From positions 7,697,990-7,761,989 of the forward strand of contig NC_052119.1 in assembly GCF_012273895.1 (NCBI RefSeq): 64,000 nt of DNA, given 5' to 3'. This stretch comes from Zerene cesonia. Lineage: Eukaryota; Arthropoda; Insecta; Lepidoptera; Pieridae. This document shows, piece by piece, positions 9,776 through 21,600 of this stretch. The first letter of the stretch is position 1; each line of letters begins with the position of its first letter. Under the pieces are notes generated by a model that worked only from the letters and a program-made list of their open reading frames with translations, was not told the DNA's origin and made no database searches. The position numbers were made by a program, and so were the translations under genes.

Positions 9776-10460
9776 CCGTTTTAATTTAGTATTTTTTGTT
9801 TTCATTAATTTAAATTTCATTCTATCTGATTTAAAATACTGGATAGTAAAAAGTTATACACCTACGATTATATTCATGTCAACGTCACTGCTCTGTAGTA
9901 AATTTAAAAATAATTTTTGTATACTTCATAAATATTTTTCAGAAATAATAATTATACTTATTGTAAGCGATATTAAATTATATTTAAAGTTATGGGCTTG
10001 CCTTTTATGTTGCATAAATACCGTTCGTGTTCTTGTCTTTATTATATGTTGCGTTTTGTATGTGTGTGTTATGGCTGTTGTAATGTCCATCCTATGTTAT
10101 GTGGTCACTTCATCCTATCAATTTTATCATGTTTTTCTTAATATCTCAAATAATAAATTAGTAAATATTTTCTATGCTGCTATAATTCTGCTTTCATACT
10201 TTATGCTATGTACTATATCACATTATCACTACTCTTATTTAATATTACTCCATTGTATTTGTTTATTATTATTATTATTACTACTAACACCTTTTAATTG
10301 TAACTTTTCAACAATCATAGTATTACAATATCTTATCATCGTAGGTTATCCATATAAAATCATACTATTCACATTGCTCCTATACTCACTACTCTTTTTC
10401 ATTTATTATACCCGCATTTATATAGCTACAGATATTTTTAAGTTTTGTTGTTATCAATGA
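9570..10460 (+). CDS. Hydrophobic bridging frame between LINE ORF1 and ORF2
   Basis: A frame shifted +1 relative to ORF1 stays open from before 9501 to TGA 10458-10460. The first ATG is at 9570 (296 residues), and the first ATG beyond the ORF1 stop is at 9876 (194 residues). The part after 9775 is extremely rich in Leu, Ile, Phe, Tyr, Val and Cys, with several segments long enough to span a membrane, for example TVRVLVFIICCVLYVCVMAV. The DNA is T-rich, which favours hydrophobic codons. At this composition, however, a random frame should meet a stop roughly every 15 codons, yet about 228 codons after ORF1 are open. Its stop overlaps the ORF2 start as ATGA. The product has no recognised relatives. 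It may be a real third protein, an ORF1 extension reached by frameshifting, or an accident of composition. Confidence 0.35.
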   Translation: MSVLPKKIGSYMERYENWPPLFIGALSGRKMGVLWPEKAKMIMFVHFELMMIYRVYFTIINQVTLLLFDRFNLVFFVFINLNFILSDLKYWIVKSYTPTIIFMSTSLLCSKFKNNFCILHKYFSEIIIILIVSDIKLYLKLWACLLCCINTVRVLVFIICCVLYVCVMAVVMSILCYVVTSSYQFYHVFLNISNNKLVNIFYAAIILLSYFMLCTISHYHYSYLILLHCICLLLLLLLLTPFNCNFSTIIVLQYLIIVGYPYKIILFTLLLYSLLFFIYYTRIYIATDIFKFCCYQ

Positions 10461-11948
10461 TTAGCAGTAAGAAAAACTTCTCTGTAGGTTTGTTCAATGC
10501 GGGCTCGTTGGGAACTAAGCATGATGAGTTACTGAGTGCCATACAACGTCATGTCCCCGACCTGCTTGCGATTAATGAGACCTGGCTCCGGGAAGGTCAG
10601 GAAGCTCATGCCCCTTCTGTACCAGGGTACACATTTCGTCACCGACCCCGGCCTTCAGCAATTCGTGCCAGAGGCGGTGGAGTCGGTTTTTACATTAAAC
10701 GCAGTATTACAGCACGTACCTGCGCTCACCCGCCTGCCAATTTGGTCGAACAATATTGGATAAAGGTTACCATTAATGGTCGAAATGTAATCATTGGTAC
10801 AGCTTATAGACCCCCCTGGCTTAATGTTGACATTTTCCTTGATGCCCTTACTGAATCCATCTCATCCTTTGGTGCTTATGACAATTTGATCTTACTTGGA
10901 GATTTTAATATTAATTTACTATGCCATGATGATAGAAACACACATCGTTTGCAAAATTTTTTGCATTCGCTAAAACTACAAAATCAGGTAGGGGAACCTA
11001 CCCATTTCACTTCCCATAGTGAGTCTCTTATTGATGTCGTCTGTAGTGATGCACCTACTGTTGTTGTTGCAATTGACCACATCCCTGATCTCGGGGCCCA
11101 TGCGTTCATTGTCTCTGAATTTAAATTTAAAAAAGTAAAACCTCCTATGAAGAAATTTTCTTACAGGCCACTAAAAGACATTAATGTAGATGACTTCAAT
11201 GAGTCGTTAAATAATATCGACTGGAAAGAAATAGAAAGTCTAGTCGACGTAGAGTCTATGGTCAATTTGTTAAACCAACATATAATAAGTTTGTTTGATA
11301 TCTTTGCGCCCATTAAAACTGTCACGTTAAGAGATAGGTTTGCTCCTTGGTTTACCTCTAATCTCCGACATCTGATGTTGCTACGTGATAATGCCCATAC
11401 TCGGTACCGTAAAACTAAAGACAAAAATAAATTTGAGGAATATAAATCTTTGAAGAAACTAGCAAATGTAACTTTATTTTCTGAAAAAAGGGCTTACTTT
11501 GACAAAAATATTAACTCCAACCTTAATAATAGTAAAACTTTGTGGAAAAATTTAAAAAGGACTGTACTTCCGAATTATAAATGCGCTTCGTATCTCCCTG
11601 ATCATCTATGTGATGCTAATGCCATTGGGGAGCACTTTCTTAATATTCCAGGTCCCAACAACGTGGAGGATAAAGATCTCACGTTCTTCACAAGTAAACG
11701 TTTTTCCACTAATAGGTTTAGTTTTATCCCCGTCAGCGACAACTACGTTGGCAAGATTATACTAGACATTAAATCTAATGCTCAGGGAATTGACGGGGTA
11801 TCTAGAGATATGTTAATCCTCACGTTGCCTTATTCTCTTGGAGCCATTACAGCTATAATAAATAGATCACTAGGTTCTTCAGTTTTTCCCTCTCAATGGA
11901 AAACAGCTCTGATACGCCCTATCCCCAAAACAAATAATCCTTCTTTAG
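10457..11948 (+). CDS. LINE ORF2 protein: endonuclease and start of reverse transcriptase (cut by gap)
   Basis: From ATG 10457 the protein opens with an exonuclease-endonuclease-phosphatase fold. Visible motifs are FNAGSL (Asn14), INETWL (Glu41), AYRPPW (117-121), LLGDFNINLL (Asp149, Asn151) and LIDVVCSD (Asp193). The C-terminal catalytic motif, usually Ser-Asp-His, reads Gly-Ala-His at 213-215, keeping the His but not the Asp. This domain nicks target DNA for target-primed reverse transcription. Residues about 270-400 are the usual Lys-rich linker (APWFTSNLRHL and following). The RT domain begins around GIDGVSRDMLI and FPSQWKTALIRPIPK, then is lost in the N run, so the catalytic YADD box cannot be seen. 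The start codon overlaps the stop of the upstream hydrophobic frame. Confidence 0.9.
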
Positions 11949-12048
11949 NNNNNNNNNNNNNNNNNNNNNNNNNNNNNNNNNNNNNNNNNNNNNNNNNNNN
12001 NNNNNNNNNNNNNNNNNNNNNNNNNNNNNNNNNNNNNNNNNNNNNNNN
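11949..12048. other. Assembly gap, exactly 100 N
   Basis: The run is exactly 100 N, a conventional placeholder for unknown size. It sits inside LINE ORF2 and may hide the rest of RT and the 3' UTR (normally more than 1.5 kb). Confidence 0.98.
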
Positions 12049-12080
12049 TGAACGTTTGTGACGTAGCGATAAGCTGCTCG
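12049..12080. other. 32-bp remnant between gap and inverted-repeat arm
   Basis: These 32 bases have no counterpart next to the right arm. They could be the 3' tail of the LINE or leftover flank. Too short to classify. Confidence 0.5.
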
Positions 12081-13828
12081 TGAACCGTTGATTTGTGGTA
12101 AAGAATATGGTGTGATATAAATTATGTCCAATTGTAGGGTGCTGAGTATTGAAACCGATATCTTCCGATTCGATTCTCCGATTCCGATTTAAACTATAAA
12201 TTACGAATTGTCATGACAAAATTTTGAAAACGCGTTAAAAATTCCCACAAGGAATTGATGAAATATGTAAAACTAATACCAAATGTTATCTTAACAACGC
12301 CTCATGATATTTCTGTCTTTGAATTACACTTGAAACGCAATGTTGTGTATTCATAATATGTATCGATTGTTTCAAATAACCCGACGAGAAAACGTCCATG
12401 TATCACGAGCCTAAATGAGAATCGAATGACCCAAATACATTTACGAACTAGGAGAAGGTTGTGTTGAAGTGAATGCGTCGTAGTTTCGAAGTAATCAGGA
12501 CTCTTCGCATACAAAGGTCCAATGCGTAGACGAAATCGTCAAAGCCACGGAGATGTATTTAAAACGTAAACTGGGTTTTCGTGACCAAACCCAAACTGAG
12601 CCATTTGCAAATATTGCAATCCACAAACTGTTTGAACGGATTTTTAGTTTTATTCCGTCGGCAAATCATGGCGGCGTAAAAATATGAAATTTGCATGCAA
12701 ATAAATAATAAAACAAACGTTGATCGCGTTTGTCAATAAATGCCGGCTCATTCATAAAATTTGATGTGGGTGACTTTGTCGGCTTTGAGAGGCTTTATTT
12801 AGTCGCTCTCGAGGCTTTATTTTTAACAAATGATTATAATGTTAAGTATGCTCGAACAGATCAGCTTTTATTTTTCTGTTACGTCAAACTGTCTGTCGTT
12901 TCGTGAAATAATTTTGTGGAATTTCAACGATTGATATGTGGAAATATTAATTTATTTTTAAAATGTAATTTCAAATGAAAATAGTTTTTTTTTACAATAT
13001 TTTAATCCTACGTTCAAATCGTTAATACATCAACGTTTCTATACGATTATGTCAAAGGTGTACTGATTTTGATACGGCAAAAGTGTAGTAATAATAATTA
13101 TTACCAAAAGGGTAAATATAAAAGGTGTAAATTAATTCGTGAGATATTTCTTGAAGGTGAAGTTTCATAAGATTTTATTCAACGGCGACGGCGATGTCTA
13201 TTCGTTTAATTTATATAGATAGATCAGTATTGGTATAGTTTAGTTTATATTAACGATATAATTTTAGTTTAGTTGGTAGGCATGGAAACCAGAAAACGAT
13301 AAATATACAATAGGTAATAAATAGATTCATATAAATCAAACATCTATTCAAAACGACACACATTATGAAAAGTGTTTCAACATACAATATTGTAGTACAA
13401 GTAACGAACTATCATCATGATTTTGTGTCATAACAAAGTACCAATAGTCATCGAGTGCTAAAAAAAAATATACGCAAAAATGTTGCACATGTTTATGGAA
13501 ATTACGTTTCTACTCAGCTACTTGTTTGTCCTCTCCTCTCGTTGATCAAAACGACACAAATAAACGATCAACAGACCAACATCAGGAGTAAATTTACAGA
13601 AGCATATACAAGTTGTGCAAAAAAAATCATCGGAGATAAGATGGGAGATTATAGTCTGTGGCTCGGCCGCGGTAAGTAAAGCAATTAAGTGTAACACCGG
13701 TCACTTCGCATGCTCATTGTGTGAACTATTTTTAAAGTAGCCTAAGAGATGGGGATGTTTTTGAAAATTAATAAAAAAAAATTAAAGTGTCTTTAATTAA
13801 TCTATAAAATATAAATAATTATATGCGG

Positions 13829-14139
13829 TAGTCGAGCATGCTTCGGCACTAATTGGGCCAGCTCGCACCGGGGAAGTACCACACCCCTACAGAAAACCGG
13901 CGCGAAATAGCATACTGCTGTGTTTCGTTTGGAGCCGGAGGCCCTTACCCTTCCCAGTCCTTTCCTTTATTTCTCTCGCCAATCCTTTCTTAATTCCTTC
14001 CCAAATTAAAGTTGGCTATCCATTTGTAGAGGCGTAAGGTCTGCAATGGACCTTATGCCTCTCTAAATGTTTATTGGCGGTGGTAGCGCTTACCATCAGG
14101 CGTCGCACCTGCTCCGTTGCCGACTGTGACATAAAAAAA
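13829..14139 (+). mobile_element. SINE, Metulj-like, full length (left-arm copy)
   Basis: The head is TCGAGCATGCTTCGGCAC, followed by ATTGGGCCAGCTCGCACCGG and a pyrimidine-rich CCTTCCCAGTCC middle. Then come an AGAGGCGTAAGGTCTGCAAT/ACCTTATGCCTCT inverted repeat, the GGTGGTAGCGCTTACCATC module and a poly-A tail at about 14132-14139. The same insertion is in the right arm (42450-42785), so it predates the split of the two arms. I associate this type with the lepidopteran Metulj SINEs from memory of the module order. Confidence 0.8.
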
Positions 14140-15999
14140 ATCTGTTTCTTTATTCGTGTACTTAATTAACGATTATATTAATCTGGAATCGATTTTAACA
14201 TATTATCAAGAAGAATATTCAATGTCGATCCAGCCTCTAACGAAAAATTGAGTAAGTAGGTATAGTCTGTAGCCATATGCCATAGCCCATATATATGTAG
14301 GCAGATTACAAAACAAGTTATATTTATAAAGCTTATCTACCAAAGCCACGTATGAATAACACATAGTTTTTGTACTAAAACTAAATAATGTTACTATAGC
14401 CCCTAAATAATAAATGCCCATACACTGACACAATACGGACTGACAACTATCAAGTATAATTTATCTTACAGCGGCTATTAGGCTACATCACGGATTACTG
14501 GATAGCTCATAAGCGGTGTCGCGTTGTATAAAATCATTGGTGTGTAGCCCTGGGCTCAACGGATGACTGATCCACATTTAAACGGCCAGCGTAATGGGGA
14601 CCGCAAACAAATTACATCCCAGGACGAGAGATGATGGACGAAAGATTCAATAAGGCGTGGACTGGTATATATTGCGAGAGCTTTTTTGTGTTCATTTGTG
14701 GCCTCTGAAACTGTCGCGGATTGATCGAGGTTTGGGGGATGCGTTATTCATTGCATGGTATAAAGATTTCACATACAAGGCTTGGCGTTTGTTGCGATAT
14801 TATTGTAATGTTTTGCGTAATATGCGTATGATGCAAGTTGTTATAATGAATGGTAAAAGACTCATAAAAAATGATATGTGACACACACTTCACATGACTA
14901 AGCTTGATTTTATATTTTATATAAAAATTTTGTCGAACATTCGAACAGTCCTTAGGACAGAAGATTATTAAATATTAGTCGAAATGTACCATATCTTTGC
15001 GTTACCTGTAGTATGTTTTATATAAACCCACATACATTAAATAAAAAAATGGCAATTAAACGAAATCATTTTATTTCATTTGTATCCTTTTTTAATAACT
15101 TTTTAGTTTAAATTTATGCCTGACGTGGTATTTACTTACCTAAAATTGTACACTTAGTCCTAAATTTATTTTTATATATAATATTTATTTAACAATTATA
15201 GGTAAACCTTTAAAAAAATAATAATGTAAAATAAATTTTTCAAAATTGATGAGTGAAACTATATATATTTAATAAAAAATGACGAATGTATATGGGTAAA
15301 GGGATTCTTGAATCAGTATATATATACTTATATTATCCATATTTTTTACATACATTACAACATCCATACATTATTGTAACTTTTTGTATGAAGTAAATAT
15401 ACGAGTTAACATAAGGCGATCATTTATAATAGTTAAATGTAAAAAGTGTCGTTCTCAACGCAATAGGTACGTAATGACGACAAACAACTATTCTTTTATG
15501 GTAACAGTAAATATAGCGTTGCTTTCGAGAAATGATAATTAAAGACAGCTATTCTGGGGTGATGTGAATTACAATGGTTTTATTTGTAAAGTCAGAAAGG
15601 TGATGTTGTACCTACCTACTTACTTGTTACGATAATGTCGTAGGGAGAAGTTGTTCGACTATTATGAGTTAAACGAATTAAACGAATACATTAAACGAAT
15701 CCCGTTAACAATGTTTTTTGTTGTAATAATAACGTAAATGGTCAGCTTTTTTGTTCGAAATTTAGATGAAATATTACTATGTTATTAATCTCCTTGCGTA
15801 ATTAAAGGTCTAAAAAGTTGCTGAATTCTAATCTTCAGATTTATTGTAAGCTCAAAGTTTATTTTTATCCGTGCTTAACAATTTTTACACATAGATTAAA
15901 TATATAGAGCTATTTACGCTTAATTATTTACTATAAATGCTATACGCTGAAAATTATTACTCGCGATATTTTTATTATGTGGAAAGTTGTAAAAAAATG

Positions 16000-16400
16000 A
16001 AAAAATCGATCCCATTGCCGACCGATGTCTTATTTACATTATGGGACTATTAAATGGGTAGAATTAAAGATCGAGAGCGCTAAATAAGAAATTTCATTCG
16101 CTAATCGCGTCTCCGGGGAGAGTTTTTCATTTTTAGCTCCTACATTTAGCGCTGACGAATGCTCCGAGTGTATTTGAGTGGAATGTGAGTTGAGTTTTTG
16201 CCGAGTTGCGATTATACTACGCTGCTCTGGGTTACTAGCTTTTAATAGCTTTTAGACGCTCGTCTGTCTGTCGCGGTTATAGTAATGGGAATATTGTGAG
16301 GTAATTAACTTTAGTTAGTTGGCAACTCGGGAAGTTTAATAGATGCTGCCGTGGTTTATTTCGATTCCCTCAGCGTTAATATTAAGTTAGCGTTATGGTT
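16000..16400. promoter_or_regulatory. Enhancer-like unique island (left arm)
   Basis: This is a less AT-rich, non-repetitive stretch with several homeodomain-type cores (GGTAATTAACTTTAG, GCTTTTAATAGC, TTAAAGATCG) and no open frame. It is well conserved in the other arm at 40239-40640. Regulatory function is inferred only from composition and motif clustering. Confidence 0.2.
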
Positions 16401-18420
16401 TCGGTCAAGTCGATTTATGTTTTAAGTCTTTGTGCATTCGGTATGTGGTTGAATTGATTACTTATATGTTAAATAGACACTTGCGTTAAAGTAGCATTGC
16501 ACTGAAATCTTCACGAAATACTGTAGCGTTTAGAAGAAAAAGTAGAGGATATGGGATAATTACCCACTAAACCTTGCCCGTGACAATTGGACCTTCCTTG
16601 AAAGCACCAAAATGATACTGGGTAGTTAGTTCTACTTCTTCACATTTTTATTTTTGTAAAAGAATTTTTAACCGTTTGAACAAGAAGTTCGTCAATTAAG
16701 TAGCATTGCAACTTCGTGCATTTGATGCTATTGTATATTAATTCCTCGAGCTTAGAAGTTTCGCGTTGTCAAAAGTCATGAGCGAGCATTCGGCGCGGCG
16801 GGGCGAAGTTATCCACACACGCTGAACGTTTTATCTGAATATCTACGATCGCAATAAAACTGTCAAAGGATATATTCTTGATATGACAGATGCGATATCT
16901 CCATTAGCCAGCGCACCGTCGTCACGGCGCAAACGACGCAAAAAAAAAAAATTACAAAAACAAATGAACGAATCACGAATTTAAAAGTGGAATGTCAGTG
17001 GTGAGCAGGGTTGCCAATTATTATATATTATTCTGCCCGGATACCTGTAGTTTATTTCTTACATGTATAAGTTATTGTTAGTTTTTTTTTAATTCATTGT
17101 GAATGTTGATGTTGTCCCGAAGAAAAGTGGAGTTATTTTAATTTTTTTTTTATGATTGTTTATGAGGTTGAAATTCAACATCATAATATAAACTAAAAAA
17201 AAATGCAATATCCTAATTCCTTACAGGTCAAATAAAAGTGAATCTTTCAAAGAAGAATCGGTCAATAAAATTTTAACGGAGCGTCGAACGTGCAGAAAAG
17301 CTAAAGGCGAGAAAGGCAAAAATTTAAAATCTGGCAAGGCTCAACGCAGCGTCGGGTGATCAGCGCCTGGCGCGTTCATAAATTAAAAGCCGTCATATTT
17401 GTTTTTCAAAGGGCAAATAAAATTCCGATTGACGGAGCGTAAGTTTGCGCGGAACGTAATCAACAGTTTCATTCGGCGATTCCGCTGCCTTGATTCCGAG
17501 TCGAGTCGAACGTCCCGCGAGTCGGCTCTCGATTTGAATATCTTTGGCCCGGGGATCCGTTGACGCTGATTAGATTCAACGTGTTGATGGTTTATATTGA
17601 ATCAATCTTTTTATGTTCTTTTATGCGAATGATGTGATGTAATACGATCCGCTAGTTTGTCGGCGTTGTTGGGGAGTTTTGGCGATAGGTTTATTGAACG
17701 ATAGGCAGCTTGTTGGATGAACAATTTTTTCATACTGAGCAAAAATTTGTTGACTGGTATTGAAATCATAGAAGATTCATTATTTGTTTTAATATTGTTT
17801 TAGACAAACATTTATATATTCTATTGTTGTGTCTTTAATTTACAGCGTTTAAACATACAAAAAGAAATAAAGGTCCCGTGCGTGTGACAGCTCATAAAGC
17901 AAGTAGTAGACAGCATGAAGAGTTGATGATGAAAAAAAAAAGCTTCCATTCAGTGAAGAGCCTCTTAAAAATAATCTGAAAGCCGTAACGAGGGGTCAAT
18001 AGGTTATTTAGTAGGTATAATAATTAGTGTAAGCGTTAAGCTAATCGACTGGTACTTGACAAGGGTCGGGTCACGCACACAGCGAACGGTTTAGACTATT
18101 ATTCGGACAGGCGCGATCCGTCGCCTCTCAGCCCTTTGACGAGGTCCCATTAACATTCGAGTGGCTTGTTGATCTTTCCACTGCTGGCTCGTCTTCGTGT
18201 TTTGACCGTTAACAATTTTTGTAAATTCATTTGTATCGAGGCTGCTTCAATTTCATTAAGCATAAGCTCATCGTGGCTTGAAAACGGATATTGTTTACTA
18301 ATATTTTCTAGCAGAATATGGAACCTTTTTGACCGAATTATTTTTATATCAGTCTTTTTCTCGTATTAGGCTAATAGCAGCAACAGTTTGACGTCGAAGC
18401 ACAATATTTAATATAAACAA

Positions 18421-18603
18421 TTACACGTCGTTTAAGAATACAGTAATTACTGCAACTATGAATTCAATTTCAACCAATGCAACAATTTCAACTCTGTCAT
18501 CACAAAGTGTGTTGATATTAAGTAAACAACTGGAGTGAACGTTGGCTAAACGAAATGATATATCAATAGCTCGCTCACCTTCAGCATCAACATTGTGTTT
18601 CAA
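18421..18603 (-). other. Short open frame shared by both arms (60 codons)
   Basis: The frame is preserved in the right arm (38035-38217) with a single substitution, which changes Ser to Asn. No domain, signal peptide or splice context was recognised. It is probably not coding. Confidence 0.15.
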
Positions 18604-21600
18604 ATTGAATTTTTCCTTCGAGTTTCCCTCTGATTCCCGAGATCAAGACGGATCGTTACTTTTATAGAGAACTTCGTTGATATAAACTTTATGATTTCAG
18701 CTAACAATTTGGTTCTAGGCAAAACTGAGCGGTAATAAATATTTGGTGTAAATACACTGTTGCGTGATGCTACAAACATTATTTGAAAATTGTTTATTTG
18801 TAGCGATATAAAGAGAAATTGATAATTAAAAATTGTACTTAAATTAAATGATTCTAACTAACTGTTAAAATGATATTTATGAGATATTAAGGAGTTAGGT
18901 GTGGTACGCTAACCAAAACAAACCCTAGATTATTGAGACCCATAATTAAATATAGATTTTCATGGCGAAGCAATTTTGCTTTGCTTCGTGTAAGATTTAT
19001 TGCAGACTAGGTACGAAAATTATATCGAACACCGGATCGCATTTAATAAATATTTATGTCATTGTCGAGTTTAAAACATTGCGACAATATTTCAATTTGA
19101 CAATATCGGAGACCATTGAAATATAATTAACTGTGTAATGCGAGGTGGAAGCAGCTTTGCTTATTGTGAAATTGTATGATAAGACTTTGAATTGTTTTAA
19201 ATATCTCCGTATTCTGAAAGAGTCGTTACTGAAACGGAAACATTGTTTATGCATTTATTAAAATACATGGTGAATAAGTTTTTTATTCGCAACAAAGTTC
19301 ACCTATGTATCTGGTTCTACTCTAGATTCTAAAATACGATCAAATGACAACGGTTTCCTATTTAAAATAAAAAAAAAATCCCACGAATCAGTTGTAAGTC
19401 CGCGGAGTGATCGAGGAAGAAAACTAAAATAAAATACAAACAGTGCAATTGAAGATCTCCTTCGTTTTGGGAACGCCGTTAAAATAGGAAGTATAATCGT
19501 ATGTATTTCAACTTATTTAACTAGCTATCATTATGGAGTTAATTGCATATTGTATCAATGAGGGAAAAAAGAAAAAATCACCGATAACAAGAACACCTAG
19601 TAAAGAATATTGTAAATTCACATTAAATATCTTTTGTCTTAAATATGAATGTGCGTGAAACATCTCTATAGCGGCTTGTTATGAGCGGAATTTGATAAAT
19701 TACTTTGCAATCATTTGATTAAAATTATTATTGCCGAGTACCTTTTAAATTAATCAAATTGGTGGAGATCGGACGTCAGCGATATGATTGAAATTTTAAT
19801 ATTTAATTAGCGAATTACCTGCTATCTGAATAATTAGCCATTGATTGGCAGTGGGAGCGATTGGATGACGTTTGTATTTATTCGTTTAGTATGTACGGAT
19901 ATTTAATGACGCGAAAATTGTTTAAGCCTTTGAACAATTTCATAATGCGCTTCTATTATTATTTGCGAAAGTTACGATGGATGTACGTTTGTACGGTACT
20001 CAATCGAACTAGAACCGTTAAACAGATCGAGATGAAATATGGCACAGATGAAAGGCTATCGCTTCTGAAAGCACATAAGCCCAATAACTTATTTTTTTCC
20101 AAATGCAATTATAAGCATTGTAAGCTAATCACTATTACTTAAATAATATTTGGTGATAAAACGTAGCTTTTATCATTGACATTGCCGTATTGTGAAAATC
20201 GTTTGGCAAATTCATTGCTGTTTTATCAAAGTTTAATCTTTTCATATATTTTTTTTCTTATTATTTACGCATATTTATTAAGTATTGCTTTAAAACTATA
20301 AAATGCAATTAAATAACAAAGTAGCTGTGTATATGTTGCTTAGGTACGTGATACGTTTTAACGTTAAATTTACTCTGCACATAAACTTTCTTATCTTTAA
20401 TTACTCCTGTTTAAGATAAGCGACTCATAAAATTATGCAAATTGTAAATTTAAAGCCATTATCGCATCGCATTGTGAATAAATTTCGTTCTGTTTTGATT
20501 TTGAGAGCGCTTATTGAATTCAATGGTTATGAAGTAAATGTAATGCCAAAAAGGTAAGCTATTGTATTTCATCGTGATTAACATTAATATTATATTAGCC
20601 GAGCAAAATTCTTAAATTATAGTTGAACCTCTTTTTAATAAACGATTAATGATTATTCGTCTAAAGAAGATTTTGCTATAGAAAATAGGAATGAATGTGT
20701 TTTTGTCTTCACTATGTATTGATTCAATATATTCCTTTTGATTTGGATATAATTATACGAAATATAACACACACACAAAAATTGTGGGGCAAATAGTCTT
20801 TATCTGACAAAAAATAAGCTTTACTATATAACCGTTTTTATTTCTTAAAACACAAACGTTACGCGCTGCCAATGGATGGGGTCGATTTTCATATAATTCA
20901 TTTTAAAATCGCATAGCCGGTGAAAATTCCTGTGCGCAAACCACAAAGGCAAAATTGTCGGAACGTCCCTAACGCCACTGACAATGGGTTTCGTAGGCGC
21001 ATCAACTATGCAGCCGTAACGGATACACGTTGGCGGGGAATACAACCTTCTAGAAGTATTCTCGATTTCTTCTCCTTTTTTTCTATGTGGAACTATTAGT
21101 ATAGATATACCTGTGACGTTCCCACTGTTATGCATATTTCCCTCGGTTACGGCATCACGAAAGATAAAGAAATGTACTTGAAAATTAAAAAAATAAAAAA
21201 CTCAACGGCTAATAAACGGTTTAACAGTTCTCGCAACGGCAGGATAACATCGTCACCAATTTTTTATTTTAACATTGACGCATCCAGAAAAATTAAGCAG
21301 CGATGTTATATCATATTGCGGAAGGTCGGAAATTTCCAAAGAATTCATGCATAGGCTAACAAAGTGTATGTTTTTTTTTTACCTTTTTTCTCAAATATAC
21401 ACAGGTACGATAAAAAAATATGATTATTTTTCAACCACACAATAAAACACGTGCAAGAAACGATGGTCCCGTGCTAGATATAATATAGCTCTGTATTACG
21501 GGTACCGATACCTGAATAGGTTCCTCTAAAGTTGAAAAAAAAAAACACATTTTTATATTTTTTATGCCGTTCCCTTCCAAAGACACATTTTCCTCCCTTT

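Larger units (their letters stand above)
8618..11948 (+). mobile_element. Non-LTR retrotransposon (CR1/Jockey-type LINE), 3' part lost in gap
   Basis: It carries two canonical LINE frames in order. ORF1 is a PHD-like finger protein and ORF2 an endonuclease plus the start of a reverse transcriptase. A PHD-like finger in ORF1 together with an AP-type endonuclease suggests the CR1 or Jockey groups; the clade cannot be settled because the RT core is missing. The element is antisense to the host gene. A 100-N placeholder interrupts ORF2 early in the RT region, and only 32 bases (12049-12080) separate the gap from the left arm of the inverted repeat. The missing RT and 3' UTR are thus either in the gap or deleted. 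Both ORFs are intact where readable, suggesting a young copy. Confidence 0.9.

Noticed and set aside
9501..10460. Bridging hydrophobic frame as a retroviral envelope-like protein
   Set aside because: No signal-peptide/cleavage-site/fusion-peptide layout was seen and the host element is a non-LTR LINE; the sequence only supports a generic multi-span hydrophobic product.
10536..10763. Plus-strand 75-codon frame and minus frame 11161-11424
   Set aside because: They overlap the LINE endonuclease frame in other frames and have no motifs.
19861..20142. 93-codon frame in the left arm (98 codons in the right arm at 36467-36763)
   Set aside because: The two copies diverge completely after an indel near the end, inconsistent with a conserved protein.
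20845..21135. 96-codon minus-strand frame in a less AT-rich patch
   Set aside because: The right-arm copy is broken by a SINE and reads in a different frame; no recognisable product. It may be an old repeat.
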